A DNA stretch of 55,815 bases. Source: Bradyrhizobium sp. WSM1743. Its GTDB lineage: Bacteria > Pseudomonadota > Alphaproteobacteria > Rhizobiales > Xanthobacteraceae. The position numbers and the translations under genes are program-made. Under the pieces are notes generated by a model, which worked only from the letters and a program-made list of their open reading frames with translations, had not been told where the DNA came from and did not search any database. The stretch spans positions 1 to 55,815 of the forward strand of contig NZ_AXAZ01000058.1 of NCBI RefSeq assembly GCF_000473065.1. The letters are read 5' to 3'. This document shows, piece after piece, positions 44,356-53,308 of the stretch. Each line of letters begins with the position of its first letter. Positions within the stretch are counted from its first letter, which is position 1.

Positions 44356-44389
44356 CGTTCGAACTGACCTCCTCTCCATACGCTTCCTG

Positions 44390-44415
44390 AAATGGCCGGG
44401 CTCGCCCGGCCATTT
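44390..44415 (+). terminator. Intrinsic terminator after the M16 gene pair
   Basis: AAATGGCCGGG (44390-44400) pairs perfectly with CCCGGCCATTT (44405-44415) around loop CTCG. The stem ends in T residues followed by GCGTTT. It lies 35 bases after the stop of the second M16 gene. Confidence 0.8.
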
Positions 44416-44486
44416 GCGTTTCGCGGCAGCGCCATTGCTGAGGGCCGACGTCCGCGGTATGTCCGGACATCACGAATGGTGCCATC

Positions 44487-44903
44487 ATGCTGCGGATATC
44501 CCGCGATCTCGTCATCGACGAGGACGACATCGAGATCGGCTTTGTCCGCGCCTCCGGCCCGGGTGGGCAGAACGTCAACAAGGTCGCGACCTCCGCGCAG
44601 CTGCGCTTCGACACCCGCAAGCTGACCTTGCCCGAGGATGCCGCGCTGCGCCTCGCCCGCATCGCCGGCCAGCGCATGACCAAGGACGGCGTCATCGTGA
44701 TCCACGCTCAGCGCTTCCGTACCCAGGAGCGCAACCGCCAGGACGCCATCGACCGCCTCGTCGAGATCCTCAAGGAAGCCATGGTGCGGCCGACGCCGCG
44801 GCGTGCGACGCGGCCGACCTTCGCCTCCAAGCAGCGCCGGCTCGAAGGCAAGAAACGCCGCAGCGACATCAAGGCCGGCCGCGGCCGGAGCTTCGACGAC
44901 TGA
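44487..44903 (+). CDS. arfB: Alternative ribosome-rescue factor ArfB (YaeJ)
   Basis: The 138-residue protein has the release-factor GGQ at residues 26-28 in GPGGQNVNK, a single catalytic domain and a basic C-terminal tail (SKQRRLEGKKRRSDIKAGRGR) that enters the mRNA channel of stalled ribosomes. It hydrolyses peptidyl-tRNA on non-stop complexes. It complements the role of pth, which acts on free peptidyl-tRNA. Confidence 0.95.
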   Translation: MLRISRDLVIDEDDIEIGFVRASGPGGQNVNKVATSAQLRFDTRKLTLPEDAALRLARIAGQRMTKDGVIVIHAQRFRTQERNRQDAIDRLVEILKEAMVRPTPRRATRPTFASKQRRLEGKKRRSDIKAGRGRSFDD

Positions 44904-44940
44904 AGCGTTATGAGGCTTGATTGTTGCAACGACGGAGGTG

Positions 44941-45118
44941 CGCTCCCTCTCCCGCTTGCGGAAGAGGGCCGGGGAGAGGGTGCCTCCGCAATGGGACAAT
45001 CCCCAGGAGGACGAAGCCCTCACCCGGCGCTTCGCCATAGCCGAGGCTTTGCCTCGGCGTCTCTTGAGACGACGGCCGCCGGAGGCGGCCTACGCCTCTC
45101 CCGCAAACGGGAGAGGTG
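44941..45118. repeat. Palindromic intergenic repeat, family D
   Basis: CTCTCCCGCTTGCGG at the start is mirrored by CCGCAAACGGGAGAG near the end. The middle holds GCCCTCACCCGG and several GAGGC/GCCTC steps. With the terminator after it, this fills the 320-base gap between arfB and the small exported protein gene. Confidence 0.75.
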
Positions 45119-45172
45119 AACGAGCCGCAGCATCGATTCAACCAAAAGCCATTCCGCTTTAACTGGCGCGGC

Positions 45173-45206
45173 AAAAAACTCCGGCCGCAAGGCGACCGGA
45201 GTTTTG
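45173..45206. terminator. Bidirectional intrinsic terminator
   Basis: ACTCCGG (45178-45184) pairs with CCGGAGT (45196-45202) around a GC-rich loop. A run of six A precedes it and TTTT follows, so it can end transcripts in both directions: the arfB side on the plus strand and the small exported protein gene on the minus strand. Confidence 0.85.
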
Positions 45207-45223
45207 CCGTTTCACCCGGATGG

Positions 45224-45526
45224 CTAGTAGCGCTTGCCCGTGGCACCGCCCGTCGCGGTATCGTCGGCCGTTCCCTTGTGCGCAGCGCTACCCGTGGTGC
45301 CGGCCGTGCCCCTGGTGCCCTTGGTTGACTTCATGCCGGTCTTCTCGCCCGCTGCGCCCGGCTGAGCATTCATTTCCTCATCGCCGCTGCCCATCGTGCC
45401 GCCTTGCATGGGTTTGCTTTGCACCGTGCCGCCTGTCTTGGCGGGTGGCGCGCCTTGCGCGAGAACAGGCGTCGCAACGAGAGCCGACAGAGCGCATGCG
45501 ATCATCGAGGTCTTCACCAACTTCAT
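45224..45526 (-). CDS. Small exported Gly/Thr/Lys-rich protein
   Basis: The 100-residue protein starts MKLVKTSMIACALSAL after an AGGAGA site. A signal peptide ends VLAQ. The mature 77 residues are low-complexity, rich in Gly, Thr, Lys and Ala, with no cysteine, and should be disordered. Similar small periplasmic proteins are common in Bradyrhizobium with no known role. Confidence 0.75.
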   Translation of the reverse strand: MKLVKTSMIACALSALVATPVLAQGAPPAKTGGTVQSKPMQGGTMGSGDEEMNAQPGAAGEKTGMKSTKGTRGTAGTTGSAAHKGTADDTATGGATGKRY

Positions 45527-45846
45527 CCATTTCTCCTGGATTTTTTCGCAATGAATGGCTCGGCGGCTCTCCCTGCGCCGCTCGTCTGCACCGGGCCATT
45601 GCATCGCGTAGAGAGTTCAAGCGGCGCAACCGTCATGCAATGCGCATCGTGTGGTGAACGTTTAGGGATTTGACGGCGGTTTCGCGGAATTGTGCTCCGC
45701 ATATAAGGCAGCGCGGAACATGCCACGCATTCCCAGCGACGACGCGAGCTGAAAACTATCCGCATTTCGTGTGTGGGAAGCTCGACCTCCCGCATGCATT
45801 TGTTGCTGCACGGCATTAGACTGGGGATATTCGCCGAGTGAGCCTC
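45527..45846. other. Divergent intergenic region upstream of mutL
   Basis: About 320 bases without a supported gene between the small exported protein gene (minus) and mutL (plus). Both promoters must lie here. I see nothing else that can be named. Confidence 0.35.
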
Positions 45847-47658
45847 ATGCCCGTCCGCCAATTGCCAGAACAGGTCGTCAACCGCATCGCCGCCGGCGAG
45901 GTGGTCGAACGTCCGGCGAGCGTGGTCAAGGAACTCGTCGAGAACGCCATCGATGCCGGCGCGAGCCGAATCGACGTCTTCACCGATGGCGGCGGGCGGC
46001 GGCGGATCGGCATCACCGATGACGGTAGCGGCATGACCGCGAAGGACCTCGCGCTCGCCGTGGAACGCCACGCCACGTCCAAGCTCGACGACGAGGATCT
46101 GCTCCAGATCCGCACCCTCGGCTTCCGCGGCGAGGCCCTGCCCTCGATCGGCTCGGTTGCGCGGCTGTCGATCACCACGCGGCACGCCAGCGAGCCGCAT
46201 GCCTGGGCGCTGTCGGTCGAGGGCGGCGAGAAGTCCGAGATCATGCCGGCGGCGCTGGCGCATGGCACGCGCGTCGAGGTTGGCGATCTCTTCTATGCGA
46301 CGCCGGCGCGGCTGAAGTTTTTGAAGACCGACCGCACCGAGGCGGAAGCGATCCGCGAGGTGGTGCGGCGCCTCGCCATGGCGCGGCCCGACGTCGCCTT
46401 CACGCTCGCCGGCGAGGAGCGCGCGCCGGTGACCTGGGCCGCCGCCCTGCCCGGCGCCGCCGGGCGGCTGACGCGGCTCGGCGATATCCTCGGCGCCGAA
46501 TTCCGCAGCCATGCCATCGAGGTCCATGCCGAGCGCGAGGGCGTCGTGGTCGCCGGCTATGCCGCGGCTCCGGCGCTCACCAAGGCCAATGCGCTCGGGC
46601 AATATCTCTTCGTCAACGGCCGCCCGGTGCGCGACAAGCTGATCCTGGGGGCGGTGCGCGCGGCCTATTCCGACTATCTGCCGCGCGACCGCCATCCGGT
46701 GCTGGCGCTGTTCGTCACGCTCGATCCGCGCGAGGTCGACGCCAACGTGCATCCGGCCAAGACCGAGGTGCGCTTCCGCAACGCAGGCCTCGTCCGCGCC
46801 TTGATCGTGCACGGATTGAAGGAAGCGCTCGCCCGCGAGGGCCGCCGCACGGCCGCCAACAGCGGCGCGAGCGCGCTGTCCTCGTTCCGGCCCGCGTTCA
46901 CGCCGCGCGCGGCAAGCTGGGACTGGCGCGCCTCGCCATCCGCCCCGGTCGCGCCGATGCCGTCATTCGAAGGCTCGGTCGCCCCCGCCTTCGCCGAGCG
47001 CGCGCAGGCTGCCTTCGATGTCGGCGCGCCCAGCGCGGACGTGCGGATCGAGACGCAGCCGGTGGCAGACCTCGTCGACCGCCCGCTCGGCGCGGCGCGC
47101 ACGCAGATCCACGAGACCTACATCGTCTCGCAGACCCGAGACGGCCTGATCATCGTCGATCAGCACGCCGCGCATGAGCGCATCGTCTACGAGCGCCTCA
47201 AGGATTCGCTCGCCGCAAACGGCGTGCAACGGCAGATCCTGTTGATTCCCGAGATCGTCGAGATGGACGAAGCGACGGTCGAGCGCCTGCTGGAGCGCAG
47301 CGAGGAACTAGCCTCATTCGGCCTTGCCATCGAATCCTTCGGCCCCGGAGCGGTCGCGGTGCGCGAGACGCCGTCGCTGCTCGGCAAGACCAATGCGGGC
47401 GGGCTACTCCGCGATCTTTCCGAGCACATGGCCGAATGGGACGAGGCGTTGCCGCTCGAACGTCGTTTGATGCATGTCGCCGCCACCATGGCCTGCCACG
47501 GCTCGGTGCGCGCCGGCCGCAGGCTGCGGCCGGAAGAGATGAACGCCCTGCTCCGCGAGATGGAGGAGACGCCGAACTCCGGCCAGTGCAATCACGGCCG
47601 CCCGACCTATGTCGAGCTGAAGCTGAGCGATGTGGAGAAGCTGTTCGGGCGGAGGTGA
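45847..47658 (+). CDS. mutL: DNA mismatch repair protein MutL
   Basis: The protein is 603 residues from ATG 45847; a GTG at 45838 is an alternative. The GHKL ATPase domain has RIAAGEVVERP, DDGSGM and TLGFRGEALPSI, followed by the transducer domain with FVNGRPVRD and DVNVHPAKTEVRF. The Pro/Ala-rich linker is at about 340-400, and the C-terminal dimerisation domain has IVDQHAAHERIVYE and CNHGRPT. The CNHGRP and QHAAHER segments are also found in MutL endonucleases, so nicking activity is possible. Confidence 0.97.
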   Translation: MPVRQLPEQVVNRIAAGEVVERPASVVKELVENAIDAGASRIDVFTDGGGRRRIGITDDGSGMTAKDLALAVERHATSKLDDEDLLQIRTLGFRGEALPSIGSVARLSITTRHASEPHAWALSVEGGEKSEIMPAALAHGTRVEVGDLFYATPARLKFLKTDRTEAEAIREVVRRLAMARPDVAFTLAGEERAPVTWAAALPGAAGRLTRLGDILGAEFRSHAIEVHAEREGVVVAGYAAAPALTKANALGQYLFVNGRPVRDKLILGAVRAAYSDYLPRDRHPVLALFVTLDPREVDANVHPAKTEVRFRNAGLVRALIVHGLKEALAREGRRTAANSGASALSSFRPAFTPRAASWDWRASPSAPVAPMPSFEGSVAPAFAERAQAAFDVGAPSADVRIETQPVADLVDRPLGAARTQIHETYIVSQTRDGLIIVDQHAAHERIVYERLKDSLAANGVQRQILLIPEIVEMDEATVERLLERSEELASFGLAIESFGPGAVAVRETPSLLGKTNAGGLLRDLSEHMAEWDEALPLERRLMHVAATMACHGSVRAGRRLRPEEMNALLREMEETPNSGQCNHGRPTYVELKLSDVEKLFGRR

Positions 47659-47659
47659 G

Positions 47660-48217
47660 TTAAGTATTGCGCTTCAAAAACACGAACTCCGTGTCGTCAT
47701 AAGCGCGCCGCTCCAACTCCTCAAACCCCTCCGGCGTCACGAATTGCGCGGCCTTCGCCTCCTCCACCACCAGCAGCGCACCCGGCGTCAGCCAGCCGCC
47801 GTCACGCAGGCTCGCGAGCGCCTTCTCCGCAAAGCCTTTGCCATAGGGCGGATCGAGGAACACCAGCGAGAACGGCTCGACGGGATGCGCGGGGCCGAGA
47901 TCGGTCGCATCGCGGCGATAGACTTTTGTGATGCCGCCGAGACCGAGCGACTCGACATTGTTGCGCAGCAGCGCCCGTGCTTCCGTGCCGTTGTCGACGA
48001 ACAGCGTGAACTTGGCGCCGCGCGAGGCCGCCTCGATGCCGAGCGCGCCGGTGCCGGCGAAGAGATCGAGCACGCGCGCATCCGCAACCGGATCGTCGTA
48101 AGCATGCACGAGAATGTTGAACACCGACTCGCGCAACCGGTCCGCCGTGGGGCGGATGTCGCGCGAGGAGGGTGAGGCCAGATTGCGCCCCTTCAACCTG
48201 CCGCCGACGACGCGCAA
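47660..48217 (-). CDS. rsmD: 16S rRNA (guanine966-N2)-methyltransferase RsmD
   Basis: The 185-residue protein starts MRVVGGRLKGRNL. RPTADRLRESVFNIL and DLFAGTGALGIEAASRG form the SAM site and LDPPYGKG (DPPY 122-125) is the catalytic motif. It methylates G966 in 16S rRNA. It lies one base downstream of the rluB-type gene and converges on mutL with one base between the stops. Confidence 0.95.
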   Translation of the reverse strand: MRVVGGRLKGRNLASPSSRDIRPTADRLRESVFNILVHAYDDPVADARVLDLFAGTGALGIEAASRGAKFTLFVDNGTEARALLRNNVESLGLGGITKVYRRDATDLGPAHPVEPFSLVFLDPPYGKGFAEKALASLRDGGWLTPGALLVVEEAKAAQFVTPEGFEELERRAYDDTEFVFLKRNT

Positions 48218-48218
48218 G

Positions 48219-50183
48219 CTAGTCCTCCCGCGGCGTCAGGTCGCGCTTGCCGTGATAGCCGCGCTTGGGACGGCGCGGCGGACCGTAGCCGCTCGCTTCC
48301 GCCTCGTTGCGCTCGCGCGCCTCCTCGCTGCCGGTGCGCTGCACCAGCACGCGGCGGCCCTTGCGGTCGCTGATCACGGCGCGCTTGCTGGCGGGCTTGT
48401 TCTCGCGGGGCGCATCGCCGCCGCCCGCAGAAGATTTCTGCGGAACGTCGAACTGCGCGCCCGACTTCTCGATCACCTTCTCGCCGAGCTGCTCGCGCAG
48501 CACGCGCGAGCGGATCTCTTCGACCTGGCCTTCGGGGATCTCGCCGAGCTGGAACGGGCCATAGGAGACGCGGATCAGCCGGTTCACCTCGAGGCCGAGA
48601 TGGGCGCAGACATTGCGCACCTCGCGGTTCTTGCCTTCGCGGATCGCGAACACCAGCCAGACATTGGCGCCCTGGTCGCGCTCCAGCGTCGCCTCGATCG
48701 GACCGTATTTGACGCCCTCGACCTCGATGCCGCTCTTCAATTGGTCGAGCTGCGCCTGGGTGACGTCGCCATGGGCGCGGACGCGGTAGCGGCGCAGCCA
48801 GCCGGTGTCGGGCAGCTCGAGCGTGCGCGCGAGCCCGCCGTCATTGGTGAGCAGCAGCAGGCCCTCGGTGTTGAAGTCGAGCCGACCGACGCTGATCAGG
48901 CGCGGCAGCCCTTCGGGCAGATTGTCGAACACGGTCGGACGCCCCTCGGGGTCGTCATGCGTCGTCATCAGCCCGCGTGGCTTGTGATAGAGGAACAGCC
49001 GCGTGCGCTCGCGCTCCGGCAACGGCTTGCCGTCGACCATGACGACGTCGTTCCGGGTAACGTCGAGCGCCGGCGAGTTGATCACCCTTCCGTTGACGGT
49101 GACGCGGCCCTGCGTGACCATCTCCTCTGCGTCGCGGCGCGAGGCAAGACCCGCGCGCGCCAGCACCTTTGCGATGCGCTCGCCGGCCTTTTTCGGCTTC
49201 GGCGCTTCGTCGCGGCGCGGCCGGCCCTCGAAATCACGATCGCGCTCACGATAGGCACCGCGGCCGCCGAAGGCAGGACGCTTCTCGAAAATCCTGCTGT
49301 CGTCCTCATTGTCGCGGCGCGGACGATCGCGGAAGCGGCCTTCGCTGCGCGGATGCTCCTGCCAGTCCATGCGGCCTTCCGGCCGCTTCTCGCGCGAGCG
49401 GTTGAAGCGCGGACGATCGTCACCGGAACGCTCCTCGCGCGGGCGGGAGAAACGCGGGCGATCATCACCCTCGTCGCGGCGCCGCGAGAAACGCGGACGG
49501 TCGTCGCCACGGCCACCTTCACGCCGATCGTCGCGCTGACGCCAAGGCTTCTCGTCGCTGCGATCGCGGCCGCCGAAATCCTTGTCGAAGGACTTGCGCG
49601 GGCGATCACCACGCGGGCCCGCCTCACGCTTCTGCCACGGCTTGGAATCGCCGCGCTCGCCGCGATCGCGCGGGCGATCGCCAAAGCTGCGCTTGCGGTC
49701 GCCGCCCTCGAAGTCGCGCTTGCGATCTCCCGGGTCGCCCTTGCGATCCCGGAAATCGCGGTCGCGGCCAAAATCCTTGCGCGGCCGATCCGAGCCGCCA
49801 CGCGAGAACTTGCGGTCCTCGAAACGTCGCTCACCTCGCTCGCCGCGTGGCGCGCGCTCGTCGCGGTCGAATTTCGGGCGATCGCCGCGCGGCTTGAACG
49901 GACGGTCGCCACGCGGCTTGAAGCTGCGCTCCTCGCCACCGCGGTCGTCGCGCTTGAAGCGGGGACGGCCACTGAACTCGCGACGCGGGGCATCGCCCTC
50001 CTCGCGACGGCGGAACGGACGGCTGTCGCGGTCGCCGCGGGGCGGGCGGCTGTCGCGGTCGCCCTTGCCTTCGAATCCGCGCTTGGCGAATTTCTTCTCG
50101 GGGCCGCGCGGCTTGCCGCTGCGGCCTTTGGCCGGGCCTCGCCGGCCGCGGGAATCGTTGTCTTTGTCGCTGTCGCGAGGCAT
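48219..50183 (-). CDS. rluB: RluB-type 23S rRNA pseudouridine synthase with long Arg/Asp-rich N-terminal extension
   Basis: The protein is 654 residues from ATG 50183. Residues 1-330 are low-complexity, dominated by Arg, Asp, Gly, Lys and Phe, and contain near-repeats such as three copies of DDRPRF(S/N)R about 15 residues apart. The S4 domain begins near 335 (ERIAKVLARAGLASRRDAEEMV). The synthase domain has GRLDFNTEGLLLLTNDG with the catalytic Asp at about 436. It isomerises a uridine near 2605 of 23S rRNA in Escherichia coli. The tail is also basic. Long extensions of this type are known in rhizobia. Confidence 0.92.
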   Translation of the reverse strand: MPRDSDKDNDSRGRRGPAKGRSGKPRGPEKKFAKRGFEGKGDRDSRPPRGDRDSRPFRRREEGDAPRREFSGRPRFKRDDRGGEERSFKPRGDRPFKPRGDRPKFDRDERAPRGERGERRFEDRKFSRGGSDRPRKDFGRDRDFRDRKGDPGDRKRDFEGGDRKRSFGDRPRDRGERGDSKPWQKREAGPRGDRPRKSFDKDFGGRDRSDEKPWRQRDDRREGGRGDDRPRFSRRRDEGDDRPRFSRPREERSGDDRPRFNRSREKRPEGRMDWQEHPRSEGRFRDRPRRDNEDDSRIFEKRPAFGGRGAYRERDRDFEGRPRRDEAPKPKKAGERIAKVLARAGLASRRDAEEMVTQGRVTVNGRVINSPALDVTRNDVVMVDGKPLPERERTRLFLYHKPRGLMTTHDDPEGRPTVFDNLPEGLPRLISVGRLDFNTEGLLLLTNDGGLARTLELPDTGWLRRYRVRAHGDVTQAQLDQLKSGIEVEGVKYGPIEATLERDQGANVWLVFAIREGKNREVRNVCAHLGLEVNRLIRVSYGPFQLGEIPEGQVEEIRSRVLREQLGEKVIEKSGAQFDVPQKSSAGGGDAPRENKPASKRAVISDRKGRRVLVQRTGSEEARERNEAEASGYGPPRRPKRGYHGKRDLTPRED

Positions 50184-50302
50184 GAATGATCTCACTTAGG
50201 GGTGGCGCGATGAGCATTGTGCGCGCTCGTTCCGAGCCGCATGCTCAGGCAAAATCGGTATCCACTCTTGCTGAAGGCGGAGCTAGTAGCAGGTTTCTGG
50301 CG

Positions 50303-50761
50303 ATGATACGAGGCTTGAAAGCCCCCTCTTTCATGGATTTGGCGCTTCTGGCGGCCGACAATGCCGGAAAATCGGGCGAAGTTCCGATCGGATGCGTGGT
50401 GGTCCGCAATCACGAGGTCATCGCCACCGCGGCGAACCGGACGCTGACCGACCATGATCCGACCGCCCATGCCGAGATCATCGCGCTGCGCGAGGCGGCG
50501 AAGAAGATCGGCAGCGAGCGCCTCGTCGATTGCGACCTCTACGTGACGCTGGAGCCCTGCACCATGTGTGCGGGCGCGATCTCCTTTGCAAGGGTCCGCC
50601 GGCTCTATTACGGCGCCGCCGATCCCAAGGGCGGCGCGGTGGAATCGGGCGTGCGGTTCTTCGCCTCGCCGACCTGCCACCACGCGCCGGACGTCTATTC
50701 CGGCGTCGGCGAGAGCGAGGCGGCGCGGTTGCTCAAGGAGTTCTTTCGGGAGCGGCGGTAG
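50303..50761 (+). CDS. tadA: tRNA adenosine(34) deaminase TadA
   Basis: The protein is 152 residues from ATG 50303; ATG 50333 is another candidate and the frame opens at 50186. Zinc site: His56 and Glu58 in TAHAEIIAL, Cys86 and Cys89 in LEPCTMCAG. It converts A34 of tRNA-Arg to inosine. It is divergent from rluB. The extra upstream codons translate to sequence without homology. Confidence 0.95.
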   Translation: MIRGLKAPSFMDLALLAADNAGKSGEVPIGCVVVRNHEVIATAANRTLTDHDPTAHAEIIALREAAKKIGSERLVDCDLYVTLEPCTMCAGAISFARVRRLYYGAADPKGGAVESGVRFFASPTCHHAPDVYSGVGESEAARLLKEFFRERR

Positions 50762-50775
50762 CTCAACGCACTCCG

Positions 50776-50880
50776 CTGTCATGCCCCGGCTTGACCGGGG
50801 CATCCAGTACGCCGCGGCCTATCGATCAATCACTGCCGTCACGGAGTACTGGATCGCCCGGTCAAGCCGGGCGATGACAG
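50776..50880. repeat. Extragenic palindromic repeat, family E
   Basis: Starts TGTCATGCCCCGGCTTGACC and ends GGTCAAGCCGGGCGATGACA, with ATCCAGTAC and GTACTGGAT inside: a long imperfect palindrome of about 105 bases. A related half-copy, ATGCCCGGGACAAGCCCGGG, is near 13700. It sits between the convergent tadA and dehalogenase genes. Confidence 0.8.
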
Positions 50881-50905
50881 TTGAGGGTGTGGCGGACCGC
50901 GATGC

Positions 50906-51808
50906 CTAAGCCAAGAAGAACTCGCGCAGCGCCTTCGCGGTCACCTCCGGATTCTCCTCCGTGAGGAAGTGCCCGGAATCCACCGGCATGCCCTCCACAT
51001 TGGTCGCCCATTGCTTCCACGTGTCCAGCGGCGTGGCGGCGGCCTGCGCCACGCCGGCATTGCCCCACAGCGCCAGCATCGGGATCGTGATCTTCTTGCC
51101 GGCCTCGAAATCGGCCTTGTCGAGGTCGTAGTCGAAATAGGCGCCGGCGCGGTAGTCCTCGCACATGGCGTGCACGCGGGCGGGATCGCGGAACGGGGCG
51201 ATGTAGTGCTCGAGCGCGCGCTGGTCGATCGCATCCAGCGTCTTCGATTTGGTCTGGCTCGCCATCTTGAAGCGCAGGAAGAATTCGCCATTGCTCGAAA
51301 TCAGCGTCTCCGGCAGCGGATAGGGCTGCGCCAGGAAGGTCCAGTGATAGATCTTCAAGGCATAAGCGCGGTTCATCCGCTCCCAGTAATTATAGGTCGG
51401 CAGGATATCGAGCACGGCGAGCTTCGACAGCCGGCCGGGATGGTCGAGCGCGAGGCGATAGGAGACGCGGCCGCCGCGGTCGTGGCCGGCCAGCGCGAAG
51501 TGCACATGACCGAGGCGCTCCATCGCCTCGACCATGGCTTTCGCCATCGCGCGCTTGCTGTAGGGGATGTGCAGCGCATCGCTGGCGGGCATGTCGGACC
51601 AGCCATAGCCCGGCAGATCGGCGATGATCAGCGTGAAGTGCTCGGCAAGCTCAGGCGCCACCTGGTGCCACATCACGTGCGTCTCGGAGAAGCCGTGCAG
51701 GAGCAGGAGCGGCGGCCCCTTGCCGCCGACGCGGGCGAAGATACGGCCGAAGGAGGTGTCGATCCATTCGGCGGCAAAGCCGGGATAGAGGTCGGCGAGA
51801 TCGGACAT
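50906..51808 (-). CDS. Fluoroacetate (haloacetate) dehalogenase-type alpha/beta hydrolase
   Basis: The 300-residue alpha/beta-hydrolase has nucleophile Asp110 (GHDRGGR), Asp134 and His280 as catalytic triad. Arg111 and Arg114 fit the carboxylate-binding pair, and His155, Trp156 and Tyr219 fit the halide pocket. All eight residues have the same numbers as in the structurally studied fluoroacetate dehalogenase RPA1163. The reaction would be fluoroacetate to glycolate and fluoride. It is a single gene; no transporter or fluoride exporter is nearby in this window. Confidence 0.9.
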   Translation of the reverse strand: MSDLADLYPGFAAEWIDTSFGRIFARVGGKGPPLLLLHGFSETHVMWHQVAPELAEHFTLIIADLPGYGWSDMPASDALHIPYSKRAMAKAMVEAMERLGHVHFALAGHDRGGRVSYRLALDHPGRLSKLAVLDILPTYNYWERMNRAYALKIYHWTFLAQPYPLPETLISSNGEFFLRFKMASQTKSKTLDAIDQRALEHYIAPFRDPARVHAMCEDYRAGAYFDYDLDKADFEAGKKITIPMLALWGNAGVAQAAATPLDTWKQWATNVEGMPVDSGHFLTEENPEVTAKALREFFLA

Positions 51809-52024
51809 CTTTTTGCATCCTTCTGGTCAGTCCCGGAGCCGGCCCGACAAACAAAAATGTCGAAAACAACCCCATGCACAGTAGCGGTATTATTTGCGGG
51901 GCTGCTAACCCCAACAGCTGATTGCACATTCTGGAGTGCCGATGTGGCGGCGCGGTGACACAAACGTCGAGATTTGCGGATCGGCGCGTTCGGCGCGCCG
52001 TCCGGAACGACGAGCTAAGTCCTG

Positions 52025-53308
52025 CTAGTTCTTGGCCTTCTCCGCCTCCACCGCCTGCCAGCCGATGTCGCGGCGGCAGAAGCCTTCGGGCCAGTCGATG
52101 CGGTCGACGGCCTGATAGGCGCGCGCCTGCGCCTCCGTCACGGTCTTGCCCAGCGCGCAGACATTGAGCACGCGGCCGCCATTGGCGAGAATCGCGCCGT
52201 CCCTGGCGACCGTGCCGGCGTGGAAGATCTCGACGCTCTCGACCTTGGCGGCCTCCTCCAACCCCTGGATGCGCGTGCCCTTCTGGTAGTCGCCGGGATA
52301 GCCCTGCGCGGCCATCACCACGGTGAGCGCTGATTCCGGATGCCAGCGCAGATCGAAATGCTTCAGCTGCCCGTCACAGGCCGCAAGGAACGCCGGCACG
52401 ATGTCCGACATCATGCGCAACATCAGCACCTGGCACTCGGGATCGCCGAAGCGGACGTTGAACTCGAACAGCTTCGGGCCCTGCGTCGTCAGCATGATCC
52501 CGGCATAGAGCACGCCGCGGAACGGCGTGCCGCGCTGCTTCATGCCTGATACCGTCGGCAGGATGATCTTCGCCATGATCGCGTCGTGGATCGCAGGCGT
52601 GACCAGCGGCGTCGGCGAATAGGCGCCCATGCCGCCGGTGTTCGGGCCGACGTCGTGGTCGAACACGCGCTTGTGGTCCTGGGCGGAGGCCAGCGGAATG
52701 GCGGTCTCGCCGTCGCACAGCGCGAAGAAGCTGATCTCGCGGCCCGGGAGAAACTCCTCGATCACGACCTCGGCGCCGGCCTCGCCAAAGGCGCCCTCGA
52801 ACATCATGGCGATGGCGTCCTCCGCCTCGCGCACGGTTTTCGCAACGACGACGCCCTTGCCGGCCGCAAGGCCGTCGGCCTTGACCACGATCGGCGCGCC
52901 CTGGCTCTGCACATAGGCGCGCGCGTCATTGGCATTGGTGAATCGCTCATAGGCACCGGTCGGAATGCCGAACTCGGTGCACAGCGCCTTGGTGAACCCC
53001 TTGGAGCTTTCGAGCTGGGCCGCCACCTTGCTCGGCCCGAACGCCTTGATGCCGGCGGCGGAGAGATCATCGACGATGCCGGCCGCGAGCGGCGTCTCCG
53101 GCCCGACCACCACGAGCTCGACCGCGTTCTTCTTGCAGAAGTCGATCACGACGGCATGGTCGGCGACATCGAGCGCCACGCATTCCGCCTCCTTCGCGAT
53201 GCCGGCATTGCCGGGCGCGCACCAGAATTTGGTCACCAGGGGAGAAGCTGCGATCTTCCACGCCAGGGCATGTTCGCGGCCGCCGGAACCGAGCAGGAGA
53301 ATATGCAT
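52025..53308 (-). CDS. purD: Phosphoribosylamine-glycine ligase (GAR synthetase)
   Basis: The 427-residue ATP-grasp enzyme starts MHILLLGSGGREHAL at 53308, the usual PurD start; the frame is open further upstream without homology. IVVKADGLAAGKGVV binds ATP, with EVVIEEFLPGREISFFAL and NVRFGDPECQV further on. It catalyses the second step of purine synthesis and its substrate phosphoribosylamine derives from PRPP, the product of Prs at 9045. It is the last clearly core gene before the accessory patch. Confidence 0.97.
   Translation of the reverse strand: MHILLLGSGGREHALAWKIAASPLVTKFWCAPGNAGIAKEAECVALDVADHAVVIDFCKKNAVELVVVGPETPLAAGIVDDLSAAGIKAFGPSKVAAQLESSKGFTKALCTEFGIPTGAYERFTNANDARAYVQSQGAPIVVKADGLAAGKGVVVAKTVREAEDAIAMMFEGAFGEAGAEVVIEEFLPGREISFFALCDGETAIPLASAQDHKRVFDHDVGPNTGGMGAYSPTPLVTPAIHDAIMAKIILPTVSGMKQRGTPFRGVLYAGIMLTTQGPKLFEFNVRFGDPECQVLMLRMMSDIVPAFLAACDGQLKHFDLRWHPESALTVVMAAQGYPGDYQKGTRIQGLEEAAKVESVEIFHAGTVARDGAILANGGRVLNVCALGKTVTEAQARAYQAVDRIDWPEGFCRRDIGWQAVEAEKAKN

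Noticed and set aside
49380..49560. Regularly spaced repeats in rluB that could suggest a CRISPR array
   Set aside because: They are degenerate coding repeats for DDRPRF units in an intact reading frame, with no constant repeat and no unique spacers.
48114..50189. 691-codon plus-strand ORF opposite rluB and rsmD
   Set aside because: It is a mirror of the Arg/Asp-rich extension. Its translation is Ala/Arg/Leu low-complexity with no domain, while the minus strand carries clear S4, synthase and RsmD motifs.
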